5,238 nucleotides of DNA from Saprospiraceae bacterium (lineage in GTDB: Bacteria > Bacteroidota > Bacteroidia > Chitinophagales > Saprospiraceae): positions 1-5,238 of the forward strand of contig JAHDBO010000152.1 in NCBI GenBank assembly GCA_020630355.1, in the 5' to 3' direction. The notes below the pieces were generated by a model. It did no database searches. It was not told where the DNA came from and saw only the letters and a list, made by a program, of their open reading frames with translations. Of the stretch, positions 1-4,840 are shown piece by piece. Position 1 is the first letter of the stretch. Each line of letters opens with the position of its first letter. The translations under genes and the position numbers were made by a program.

Positions 1-74
1 CCCTTGAGATAGTCCACGATTGTGGATGTACCAACATTCAATTCTTTCGCAATTTTGACTAACCTTTTCGCCAT
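1..74 (-). CDS. infB: Translation initiation factor IF-2, N-terminal fragment (partial)
   Basis: Only the first 24 codons plus two bases of a Gly codon are inside the window; the gene continues past the left edge. The ATG is at 72-74 on the minus strand. The peptide begins MAKRLVKIAKELNVG and continues with TSTIVDYLKG. This matches the small N-terminal helical domain of bacterial IF-2, where a K/R-L-x-K-x-A-K-E-L-N-V-x-x-x-T-I-V-x-x-L pattern is typical. IF-2 is the GTPase that brings initiator tRNA to the 30S subunit and promotes subunit joining; its G domain is outside the window. The position downstream of nusA on the same strand matches the widespread rimP-nusA-infB operon. No strong Shine-Dalgarno site is visible (AGG directly abuts the ATG), as is usual in Bacteroidota. 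The assignment rests on a short peptide plus gene order, which agree well. Confidence 0.87.
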   Translation of the reverse strand, partial: MAKRLVKIAKELNVGTSTIVDYLK

Positions 75-97
75 CCTAAGTTGTTCGATATTAATTT

Positions 98-111
98 TTG
101 GCTTTCGCCAA
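98..111 (-). promoter_or_regulatory. Short hairpin with GAAA tetraloop in the infB leader
   Basis: On the minus strand the sequence reads TTGGC-GAAA-GCCAA, a perfect 5-bp stem closed by a GNRA-type tetraloop. It lies about 23 nt upstream of the infB ATG, followed by an A/U-rich stretch. GNRA loops are stable and often take part in RNA tertiary contacts or protein binding. A role in controlling infB translation is possible but unproven; a 5-bp stem can arise by chance. Confidence 0.3.
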
Positions 112-234
112 CGATTTTTCGGATTATGAAAGGCCAAGCCCCGAAATGATAAAAGCGTTTTTAATTACATGAGTTTCTTTTCATTTTTATTAAAAATATT
201 TCTATCAACCTTTTCAAAGGCTCACCTCTAATCC

Positions 235-256
235 AAAAACATTGAAAATTTCAATG
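235..256 (-). terminator. A/T-rich terminator-like hairpin ahead of infB
   Basis: The arms CATTGAAA (240-247 on the plus strand) and TTTCAATG (249-256) are perfectly complementary. On the minus-strand RNA they give a stem of about 7 bp with a 3-nt loop, directly followed by five U (235-239) and then GG. The shape is terminator-like, but the stem has few G-C pairs and the U run is short, so it would be at best a weak terminator or attenuator between nusA and infB. Confidence 0.3.
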
Positions 257-257
257 T

Positions 258-301
258 GCTCGGATTTTTAAAAGTATTGGCTACTTTGTCCAAATCCGAG
301 C
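258..301. repeat. Perfect 10-bp inverted repeat in the nusA-infB gap
   Basis: GCTCGGATTT at 258-267 is the exact reverse complement of AAATCCGAGC at 292-301, separated by 24 nt. It begins two bases beyond the TAACTTTG box (303-310) on the minus strand, so the first arm would overlap the predicted transcription start. It could be an operator-like site or a hairpin at the very 5' end of an infB transcript. A second GGATT copy on the minus strand (230-234 on the plus strand as AATCC) could compete for pairing. Confidence 0.45.
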
Positions 302-302
302 G

Positions 303-310
303 CAAAGTTA
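303..310 (-). promoter_or_regulatory. Possible -7 box of an infB promoter (TAACTTTG)
   Basis: The minus strand reads TAACTTTG, matching the Bacteroidota -7 consensus TAnnTTTG, followed by CG. No clean TTG or TTTG is found at the expected distance upstream; only a T-rich GTTTTCTG about 17-24 bases away. The predicted start would lie near position 297, giving an infB leader of over 200 nt. The match is a single 8-base box in A/T-rich DNA, so confidence is moderate to low. Confidence 0.35.
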
Positions 311-381
311 ATGCAAAGTTCTGATTCAGAAAACTTTTGCTATAAATAAGCGGCTAAAAGTCCACTTCATTTGATATTTAA

Positions 382-1620
382 TTATTCTTCTTCAAACTCA
401 GCTGCTAAAATCGACAGGACATTATTGATGGTTTCCTCCTCAAAATCAGTTCTTCTCACCAATTCTTCGGTTGACAACTCCAAGACACTCTTCGCTGTAT
501 CGCAGCCAATATTTTTCAAACCCTCAATTACCCAATCTTCGATTTCATCACTGAACTCGTCCAAATCGACGTCGTCGATCTCGAATTCTTCCACATCTCT
601 AAAGACATCTATTTCATAACCCACCAAACGGCTCGCCAGTTTGATATTGGTCCCTCCTTTACCAATTGCCAAGGAAACCATATCAGGCTTCAAGTAAACG
701 GAAGCCCGTTTTTCCTCTTGATTCAAGTCTATACTTGTCACTTTGGCTGGTGTAAGAGCCCTCTGAATAAATAGGCTATCGTTATTTGTAAAGTTGATAA
801 TGTCAATGTTTTCATTTTTCAACTCTCGCACGATACCATGTATTCTAGAACCTTTCATACCAACACAAGCGCCTACTGGGTCGATTCTATCATCATAAGA
901 TTCTACGGCCACTTTCGCACGCTCACCAGGCAGGCGAACGATACGCTTCACGGTAATCAATCCATCTTCGATTTCTGGCACTTCTTGTTCCAACAATTTT
1001 TGTAAGAACACCTCTGAAGTCCTAGAAACAACCACCACTGGATTGTTATTTTTCATCTCTACGCTCTTGATAATACCTTTGACCATATCTCCTTTGCGGA
1101 AGAAGTCTCCTCGAATCATCTCTTGTCTTGGCAAAATCAACTCATGCCCAGTGACATCATCTATTATTAGAATATCTCGTTTCAATATTTGATGTACTTC
1201 GCCAATCACCACATCATTGACTCTGTCTTTATAACGTTTATAAACATCATCTTTCTCCAATTCCATGATTCTAGAAATCAAAGTCTGACGTGCTGCCATA
1301 ATCGCTCGACGACCAAAGTCTAACAAATGTAGTTGCTCGTAACACTCCTCGCCTACTTCGTAATCCTCATCAATTGATAGTGCCTCTGTAATCGAAATCT
1401 GGCTTTTATCATCCGTCACCTCCCCATCCGGCACAATTTCACGCACACGCCATAGTTCCAAATCCCCTTTCGTCGTGTTCACGATAATATCGAAATTATC
1501 ATCAGAACCATATTTCTTTTTAATCAATGTACGGAATACATCTTCCAATACACGCACCATCGTCGGCCGGTCAATATTCTTCCCCGCCTTAAAATCACTA
1601 AAACTATCTACTAAGTTCAT
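382..1620 (-). CDS. nusA: Transcription termination/antitermination factor NusA
   Basis: This 412-residue protein is a full-length NusA of the shorter type. NusA binds RNA polymerase near the RNA exit channel and modulates pausing, intrinsic termination and antitermination. Domains in order: the RNA polymerase-binding N-terminal domain (about 1-130, with FGRRAIMAARQ near 102-112), the S1 RNA-binding domain (about 134-200), KH1 (about 225-290, GMKG loop at 254-257) and KH2 (about 300-345, IGKGG at 319-323). After KH2 comes a very acidic linker (343-362) and one helical, helix-hairpin-helix-like segment (about 363-407) ending in an acidic EFEEE tail. This resembles a single AR-like repeat rather than the two of E. 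coli. The ATG at 1618-1620 gives MNLVDSFSDFK, the expected NusA beginning. It lies 99 bp after rimP and 307 bp before infB on the same strand. The gap before it holds a terminator-like hairpin and a tandem duplication. Confidence 0.97.
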   Translation of the reverse strand: MNLVDSFSDFKAGKNIDRPTMVRVLEDVFRTLIKKKYGSDDNFDIIVNTTKGDLELWRVREIVPDGEVTDDKSQISITEALSIDEDYEVGEECYEQLHLLDFGRRAIMAARQTLISRIMELEKDDVYKRYKDRVNDVVIGEVHQILKRDILIIDDVTGHELILPRQEMIRGDFFRKGDMVKGIIKSVEMKNNNPVVVVSRTSEVFLQKLLEQEVPEIEDGLITVKRIVRLPGERAKVAVESYDDRIDPVGACVGMKGSRIHGIVRELKNENIDIINFTNNDSLFIQRALTPAKVTSIDLNQEEKRASVYLKPDMVSLAIGKGGTNIKLASRLVGYEIDVFRDVEEFEIDDVDLDEFSDEIEDWVIEGLKNIGCDTAKSVLELSTEELVRRTDFEEETINNVLSILAAEFEEE

Positions 1621-1630
1621 CTTTCTATAA

Positions 1631-1660
1631 GATTATTAGATGTTAGATTATTAGATGTTA
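1631..1660. repeat. Perfect 15-bp tandem duplication just upstream of nusA
   Basis: The unit GATTATTAGATGTTA occurs twice back to back (1631-1645 and 1646-1660) with no mismatch, and the next two bases (GA) begin a third copy. On the coding strand it reads TAACATCTAATAATC twice and ends about 10 bases before the nusA ATG, so it occupies the ribosome landing region. Copy-number change would alter the spacing of the nusA leader. No coding potential is evident. Confidence 0.85.
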
Positions 1661-1676
1661 GACTTAAAAAAACGTC

Positions 1677-1702
1677 AAAAAATCCCAAGGGGGCACCTTT
1701 GG
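1677..1702 (-). terminator. Terminator-like hairpin between rimP and nusA
   Basis: On the minus strand CCAAAGG-TGCC-CCCTTGG forms a 7-position stem with one A/C mismatch and a 4-nt loop (1685-1702). It is followed after GA by six U (1677-1682), then GACG and seven more U or U-like bases (1666-1672). It starts 17 bases past the rimP stop. This is the layout of an intrinsic terminator, but nusA lies downstream on the same strand, so it is more likely a partial terminator or attenuator within the operon. The mismatch weakens the call. Confidence 0.5.
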
Positions 1703-1719
1703 CATAACTTAACGGTTTT

Positions 1720-2199
1720 TCAATTGAACGAAATTTTGACTTTCGTTTCTTTTATCTTGTCAAAAGGCACTTCCTCAATGAACTCTTTAATCACTTTCTT
1801 TTTGCCTTCTTTCACTTTTTTCTTGTAGAACACTTTGATAGACTCATCCGTCACCTCGTGCAATTTACCTTCTACCTTTCCCGTTTCCAGTAATATCACT
1901 TCTACTTTCCTACCTATGTTCTTGGTGTACTGCCGTTTGAATTTTAGCGGTTTTGAAGTCCCAGGCGAAGAAACATCCAGAATGTACTTTTCACCTAACC
2001 AACCAGCTTCATCAATGTGTCCTTGTAAATAGCGATTAAGCTTCGAACATTTTGCTAAGGTCAATGCCCCATCGCAATCGACAAAAACCTCTAGTTTTTT
2101 ATTCGCAGGATTAAAACTGATACCATACAGAAAACAATCTTGAAAGTCTGGTTCCAAGAATTTTTCCTCCATCAATTTTTCCACTTTATTTTCTATCAT
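1720..2199 (-). CDS. rimP: Ribosome maturation factor RimP
   Basis: This 159-residue protein has the usual RimP length. RimP is a cytoplasmic factor that binds the free 30S subunit and assists its maturation. The N-terminal alpha/beta domain (about 1-85) contains the family core: a beta strand LEVFVDCDGALTLAKCSKLN (36-55), then helix NRYLQGHID and YILDVSSPGTSKPLK (72-86), matching the conserved Y-x-L-E/D-V-S-S-P-G signature. The C-terminal Sm-like barrel (about 88-157) begins FKRQYTKNIGRKVEV and carries a lysine-rich insert (126-138). The ATG at 2197-2199 gives MIENKVEKLMEE. Upstream there is no Shine-Dalgarno motif; instead a hairpin and U-rich run end about 11 bases before the start. It is the first gene of the minus-strand rimP-nusA-infB operon and diverges from mqnC. 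Confidence 0.95.
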   Translation of the reverse strand: MIENKVEKLMEEKFLEPDFQDCFLYGISFNPANKKLEVFVDCDGALTLAKCSKLNRYLQGHIDEAGWLGEKYILDVSSPGTSKPLKFKRQYTKNIGRKVEVILLETGKVEGKLHEVTDESIKVFYKKKVKEGKKKVIKEFIEEVPFDKIKETKVKISFN

Positions 2200-2210
2200 A
2201 CGAAAGACTT

Positions 2211-2247
2211 CTAAAAACTAAAAAGAGGGAACATTTTGTTCCCTCTT
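2211..2247 (-). terminator. Strong intrinsic-terminator-like hairpin in the rimP leader (candidate attenuator)
   Basis: AAGAGGGAACA at 2223-2233 is the exact reverse complement of TGTTCCCTCTT at 2237-2247, an 11-bp perfect stem with a 3-nt loop. On the minus strand it is followed by TTTAGTTTTTAG, so the RNA runs ...CUCUU UUUAGUUUUUAG. On the plus strand the hairpin is followed by CTAAAG, with no U run, so the terminator faces rimP. No minus-strand gene lies upstream, because mqnC diverges. It therefore sits between the likely promoter (2270-2277) and the rimP start (2199), where termination would switch off the whole operon. Its function as an attenuator is inferred. Confidence 0.7.
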
Positions 2248-2269
2248 CTAAAGATTCTGTAAGTTGCTG

Positions 2270-2277
2270 CAAATATA
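2270..2277 (-). promoter_or_regulatory. Probable -7 box of the rimP-nusA-infB promoter (TATATTTG)
   Basis: The minus strand reads TATATTTG followed by CAGC, a full match to the Bacteroidota -7 consensus TAnnTTTG. It lies 71 bases upstream of the rimP ATG, in the divergent region with mqnC. A transcript starting near 2263 would have a leader of about 64 nt that includes the terminator-like hairpin. A clear -33 TTTG is not seen; only a T-rich GGATTTTAG lies at the right distance. Confidence 0.55.
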
Positions 2278-2354
2278 AGGTCTTTTCTGCTAAAATCCTA
2301 GCACTTTGACCAGACTCACGCTTTCATAACTTTCAAAAAAAATTGAAAATAGGC

Positions 2355-2385
2355 TTGAACAGCAACATTGACTACCGTATTTTTG
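2355..2385 (+). promoter_or_regulatory. Probable mqnC promoter (TTG-N20-TATTTTTG)
   Basis: TTG at 2355-2357 and TATTTTTG at 2378-2385 are separated by 20 bases, matching the Bacteroidota arrangement of a -33 TTG/TTTG and a -7 TAnnTTTG. The predicted start near 2391 gives a 5' leader of about 75 nt ahead of the mqnC ATG at 2466. This is the best two-part promoter match in the window. Confidence 0.6.
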
Positions 2386-2465
2386 TTCTTTGTTTGAAGA
2401 GTTAGTCTATAAACCTTGAGACATTGCTTAATGCGTAGGGTTGTCAGAACATAAATCAAAATGAT

Positions 2466-3608
2466 ATGAATGTCCAGAACTTATTGGAGCGAGCTTTGAA
2501 GTTAGAATTTCTTTCTGCCGAAGAAGGCGTTTTTTTATTTGAAAATGCTTCTACTGCTGAATTGATGTATGTTGGCAATCAACTCCGACAGCATCACGTC
2601 CCAAACAATAAGGTTACTTGGATTATTGACAGGAATTCCAATACGACCAATGTTTGTATTGCCAATTGTAAGTTCTGCAATTTTTATCGTCGCCCCAATC
2701 ACGAGGAATCCTACACAACGACTATCGAAGAGTATCGCCAGAAAATTGACGAACTTTTTGAATATGGTGGAGAGCAGTTATTGCTACAAGGCGGACACCA
2801 TCCAGACTTGGGACTGAAATTTTATTGTGATTTATTTTCTGAATTAAAATCTATCTACCCGACGCTCAAACTGCACGCCTTGGGGCCACCTGAAATTGCG
2901 CATATTGCCAAGTTGGAACAATTATCTCACATAGAAGTATTGCAAGCCTTAAAAGAAGCTGGACTTGACTCCCTCCCTGGTGCTGGTGCAGAAATCCTGA
3001 GTGACCGAGTACGCCGTTTGATTTCCAAAGGCAAATGTGGCGGACAGGAGTGGTTGGATGTCATGCATGCCGCTCACAAAGTCGGATTAACTACTTCGGC
3101 GACCATGATGTTTGGGCATGTTGAAACCAATCTGGAGCGTATGCAGCACCTTGTGGACTTGCGAGCAACCCAAGCCAAGAAACCAGAGGGCGCCGTTGGC
3201 TTTTTGGCTTTCATCCCTTGGCCCTTCCAAGATGAGGGCACTTTATTGAAACGATTGAAGCGCGCCCGAAATACCTGCACTGGTGACGAATATGTACGCA
3301 TGATAGCTATGAGCCGTATCATGCTGCCTAATATCACCAATATCCAAGCATCTTGGCTGACTGTCGGTAAAGAAGTAGCGCAGACTTGCTTATATGCTGG
3401 CGCCAATGATTTCGGGTCTATTATGATTGAAGAAAATGTGGTTTCTGCTGCTGGTGCAGCTTTTCGTTTTACGGCTGATGGCATCCAGCAGGCTATTCGG
3501 GATGCTGGTTTTGAGCCGCAGCTTCGTACACAGCAATACGAGTATCGAGAACTCCCTTCCAATATCAAACAACAGCAATTGGACAGAGAGACGATGGTGG
3601 TGGATTAG
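2466..3608 (+). CDS. mqnC: Cyclic dehypoxanthinyl futalosine synthase MqnC (radical SAM)
   Basis: This 380-residue radical SAM enzyme belongs to the futalosine route to menaquinone. MqnC converts dehypoxanthine futalosine to its cyclic form using a 4Fe-4S cluster and S-adenosylmethionine. The cluster cysteines are visible as CX3CX2C: C64, C68 and C71 in TNVCIANCKFCNFYRRP. Further family motifs are GGEQLLLQGGHHPDLGL (101-117), HALGPPEIAHIAKL (137-150), GLDSLPGAGAEIL (166-178), TSATMMFGHVET (210-221), FIPWPFQ (249-255), NIQASW (292-297) and GANDFGSIMIEENVV (312-326). The LLQGG-HP and FIPWPFQ motifs favour MqnC over its paralogue MqnE and over CofH/CofG. Many relatives as I recall them have PGGG where this protein has PGAG (Ala173). 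An earlier ATG at 2461 is closed by a stop two codons later, so 2466 is the start. No other mqn gene is in the window. Confidence 0.92.
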   Translation: MNVQNLLERALKLEFLSAEEGVFLFENASTAELMYVGNQLRQHHVPNNKVTWIIDRNSNTTNVCIANCKFCNFYRRPNHEESYTTTIEEYRQKIDELFEYGGEQLLLQGGHHPDLGLKFYCDLFSELKSIYPTLKLHALGPPEIAHIAKLEQLSHIEVLQALKEAGLDSLPGAGAEILSDRVRRLISKGKCGGQEWLDVMHAAHKVGLTTSATMMFGHVETNLERMQHLVDLRATQAKKPEGAVGFLAFIPWPFQDEGTLLKRLKRARNTCTGDEYVRMIAMSRIMLPNITNIQASWLTVGKEVAQTCLYAGANDFGSIMIEENVVSAAGAAFRFTADGIQQAIRDAGFEPQLRTQQYEYRELPSNIKQQQLDRETMVVD

Positions 3609-3849
3609 CCAACCTGTTTTCACAGCTTGTATCCTATAAAAACATCCGTATTCTTTCAGAATCTTTCTAGAAAGAACCACAACCTCTGTACTCCTCCAAA
3701 ATCAATATATAGGTCGGTGAAAACTACCCCTTCGTCGAGCTATTGCCCTTCCATAAAGATTGACCTGCAACCCCTCCGTTCATTTCGTGTCTTTGGTGAT
3801 AAGAACGTTCCCAAAATAAATTTTATCAACGTATAAATCACATCAAATT
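3609..3849. other. Intergenic region between mqnC and the GIN-domain gene
   Basis: No credible gene is seen in this 241-bp stretch; a 69-codon frame across it is Ser/Pro-rich and lacks a leader or recognisable pattern. No clear terminator follows mqnC. A near-match promoter for the downstream gene, TGTCTTTG at 3788-3795, has a TTG 25 bases upstream (3760-3762); it departs from TAnnTTTG by one base and the spacing is long, so it is weak. The last bases before the GIN gene are A/T-rich with no Shine-Dalgarno site. Confidence 0.4.
3651..3676. repeat. Nested palindrome downstream of mqnC
   Basis: TCTTTCTAGAAAGA (3662-3675) is a perfect 14-bp palindrome. The same right arm, GAAAGAA (3670-3676), also pairs with TTCTTTC at 3651-3657 across 12 nt, so two alternative foldings exist. 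No U run follows on either strand, so it is not a standard terminator. It could be a dimeric-protein site or the 3' end structure of the mqnC mRNA; both are speculative. Confidence 0.45.
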
Positions 3850-4581
3850 ATGAAAAGCCTAAAAACAGGATTTTTAATAGTCGCAATCTTATCGAGTCTT
3901 ACTGTAAATGCCCAATGGTGGGGCAATTGGGGAAGTGGTATCGTGGGCGAAGGACCAATTGTAGAAAAAACACTGGACGAAGATGATTTCACAGGCATTG
4001 CGCTCAGTGTGCCTGCTCACGTAGAATTGAGACAAGGCAATAAGCAATCCATCGTGGTTAAAGGACAGCAAAACATCATCGACAACCTCAAGACCAGGGT
4101 CAAAGGAAATACTTGGCATATCGGTTTTGAAAAAGGCGTCAGAAACCATGACAAACTAAAATTCTATATCACTATACCGACCCTAGAAAAGGCATCCATT
4201 CACGGGTCTGGCAAAATTGAAGGAAAAGGCAGATGGAGCAATTTGGAGGATTTGGATTGTTCCATTCACGGCTCTGGTGACATTATTTTGGATGTAGACT
4301 CTAAAAATGTAGCATGTTCGATACATGGTTCAGGCGATATCCGACTAAGTGGACAAACAAAATACCATGAGGTCAAAATCCATGGCTCGGGCGATGTGCG
4401 CAATGCAGCTTTGAGTGCCACTCATGGAGCAGTCAAAATATATGGCTCTGGCACTGCAAAGATAGCGGTGCAAAAAGACTTGGATGTCTCCATTCATGGA
4501 AGTGGCGACGTTTACTACAAGGGTTCGCCAAGCCTAGAAACCTCCATACACGGAAGCGGCAATGTCCGTTCTTTGAAGTAG
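3850..4581 (+). CDS. Secreted GIN-domain (DUF2807) protein with seven IHGSG-type repeats
   Basis: This 243-residue protein begins with a Sec signal peptide: MKSLK, a hydrophobic stretch at 6-20, and probable cleavage at VNA-Q (after residue 21). No lipobox cysteine is present, so it is likely periplasmic or exported. From about 37 it matches the putative auto-transporter adhesin, head GIN domain family (DUF2807): DEDDFTGIALSVPAHVELRQG (43-63) is the typical opening. The second half has I-H-G-S-G at residues 117, 139, 158, 177, 215 and 233, and I-Y-G-S-G at 197, spaced 18-22 residues, mostly followed by D/N/K and I/V. This pattern suggests a stacked beta-strand fold with one turn per repeat. 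Relatives I recall often read SGSG, so the near-invariant His is notable. The ATG at 3850 gives a clean signal peptide. The gene has its own terminator and appears monocistronic. The molecular function is unknown; adhesion is only the family label. Confidence 0.85.
   Translation: MKSLKTGFLIVAILSSLTVNAQWWGNWGSGIVGEGPIVEKTLDEDDFTGIALSVPAHVELRQGNKQSIVVKGQQNIIDNLKTRVKGNTWHIGFEKGVRNHDKLKFYITIPTLEKASIHGSGKIEGKGRWSNLEDLDCSIHGSGDIILDVDSKNVACSIHGSGDIRLSGQTKYHEVKIHGSGDVRNAALSATHGAVKIYGSGTAKIAVQKDLDVSIHGSGDVYYKGSPSLETSIHGSGNVRSLK
4198..4560 (+). repeat. Seven degenerate IHGSG-encoding repeats in the GIN gene
   Basis: Seven units encoding I-H/Y-G-S-G start at nucleotides 4198, 4264, 4321, 4378, 4438, 4492 and 4546. 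The protein motif is nearly invariant, but the codons differ: Ser is TCT, TCT, TCA, TCG, TCT, AGT and AGC, and His varies between CAC and CAT. This points to old duplications held by selection on the protein rather than recent DNA duplication. Confidence 0.9.
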
Positions 4582-4608
4582 AACAGTTTGAATTTGGATT
4601 TATATTAC

Positions 4609-4643
4609 AATAGGGAATGCCATGGCATCCCCTATTATTTTTT
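4609..4643 (+). terminator. Intrinsic terminator of the GIN-domain gene
   Basis: AATAGGGAATGCC (4609-4621) pairs with GGCATCCCCTATT (4624-4636) over 13 positions with a single A/C mismatch, around a 2-nt turn (a 4-nt loop if the top pair opens). It is followed by A and six T (4638-4643). It begins 27 bases after the GIN stop codon. The T run overlaps the stop codon of the small minus-strand gene (TTA at 4642-4644), so the two convergent genes share this 3' end. On the minus strand the U run is lacking, but the hairpin could still stabilise that transcript's end. Confidence 0.88.
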
Positions 4644-4827
4644 ATTGATTCTGCTCTTTGCCCTCCTTTTCCTTCAACTTCTTGTCTTCAACATTCTCGT
4701 CCAAAAAAGCATTGATTATTTCCACATTTACGCCTGTCGTAATTTCTCCAAACTCATTGATTTCAATTTGGAGCCCTTGTAAATCGTCAGGTTTTTTTGA
4801 TGCTTCTTCTTTACTCTTTTTTGCCAT
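4642..4827 (-). CDS. Small charged protein of unknown function, downstream of gltX
   Basis: This 61-residue protein starts at the ATG at 4825-4827, giving MAKKSKEEASKKPDDLQGLQ. The ends are dense in Lys and Glu (10 Lys and 11 Glu overall), around a more ordered core at 16-46 (LQGLQIEINEFGEI, then TTGVNVEIINAFLDENV). There is no signal peptide, membrane segment, cysteine or histidine, so it is probably a soluble cytoplasmic protein. A GTG at 4848 would extend it by seven residues and overlap gltX, but the ATG is preferred: it lies 13 bases after the gltX stop, with an A-rich leader typical of this phylum. The pattern INEFGEI seems familiar from small proteins in Bacteroidota, but I cannot name a family or function. 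The tight spacing suggests co-transcription with gltX. Confidence 0.7.
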   Translation of the reverse strand: MAKKSKEEASKKPDDLQGLQIEINEFGEITTGVNVEIINAFLDENVEDKKLKEKEGKEQNQ

Positions 4828-4840
4828 TTTTCTAATTTTT

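Larger units (their letters stand above)
75..381 (-). other. Long nusA-infB intergenic region (infB leader)
   Basis: This 307-bp gap holds no credible gene. Read on the minus strand from nusA towards infB it contains an imperfect inverted repeat just after nusA (314-323 against 327-339), a TAACTTTG promoter-like box (303-310), a perfect 10-bp inverted repeat with a 24-nt loop (258-301), an A/T-rich hairpin followed by five U (235-256), and a short hairpin with a GAAA loop near the infB start (98-111). The gap is long for two genes that are often closely linked, so infB may have its own promoter or a structured leader. That reading is inference from the visible motifs. Confidence 0.5.

Noticed and set aside
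371..619. Plus-strand 82-codon frame opposite the end of nusA
   Set aside because: Ser/Lys-rich shadow of the acidic NusA C-terminus on the other strand; no independent protein pattern.
2223..2247. Hairpin as a plus-strand terminator
   Set aside because: No plus-strand gene precedes it and no U run follows on that strand; the U run is on the minus strand.
3074..3568. 164-codon minus-strand frame within mqnC
   Set aside because: Lies entirely antisense to a clear MqnC coding region; its Ser/Arg/Ala/Cys-rich composition is typical of a shadow frame.
2466..3608. Assignment as MqnE (aminofutalosine synthase) or CofH
   Set aside because: LLQGG-HPD, SLPGAGAEIL and FIPWPFQ favour MqnC; no deazaflavin-pathway neighbour is present.
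3627..3836. 69-codon plus-strand frame between mqnC and the GIN gene
   Set aside because: Composition is Ser/Pro/Lys-rich with no recognisable domain or leader, and it starts right after mqnC with no start signal; likely chance.
4198..4560. IHGSG repeats as a CRISPR array or recent DNA tandem repeat
   Set aside because: The DNA copies differ in most synonymous positions and lie within an intact reading frame; only the protein motif is regular.
4588..4782. Plus-strand frame with hydrophobic stretch after the GIN gene
   Set aside because: It runs through the intrinsic terminator and is antisense to the small charged gene; the Leu/Phe run is the complement of Lys/Glu codons, not a membrane protein.
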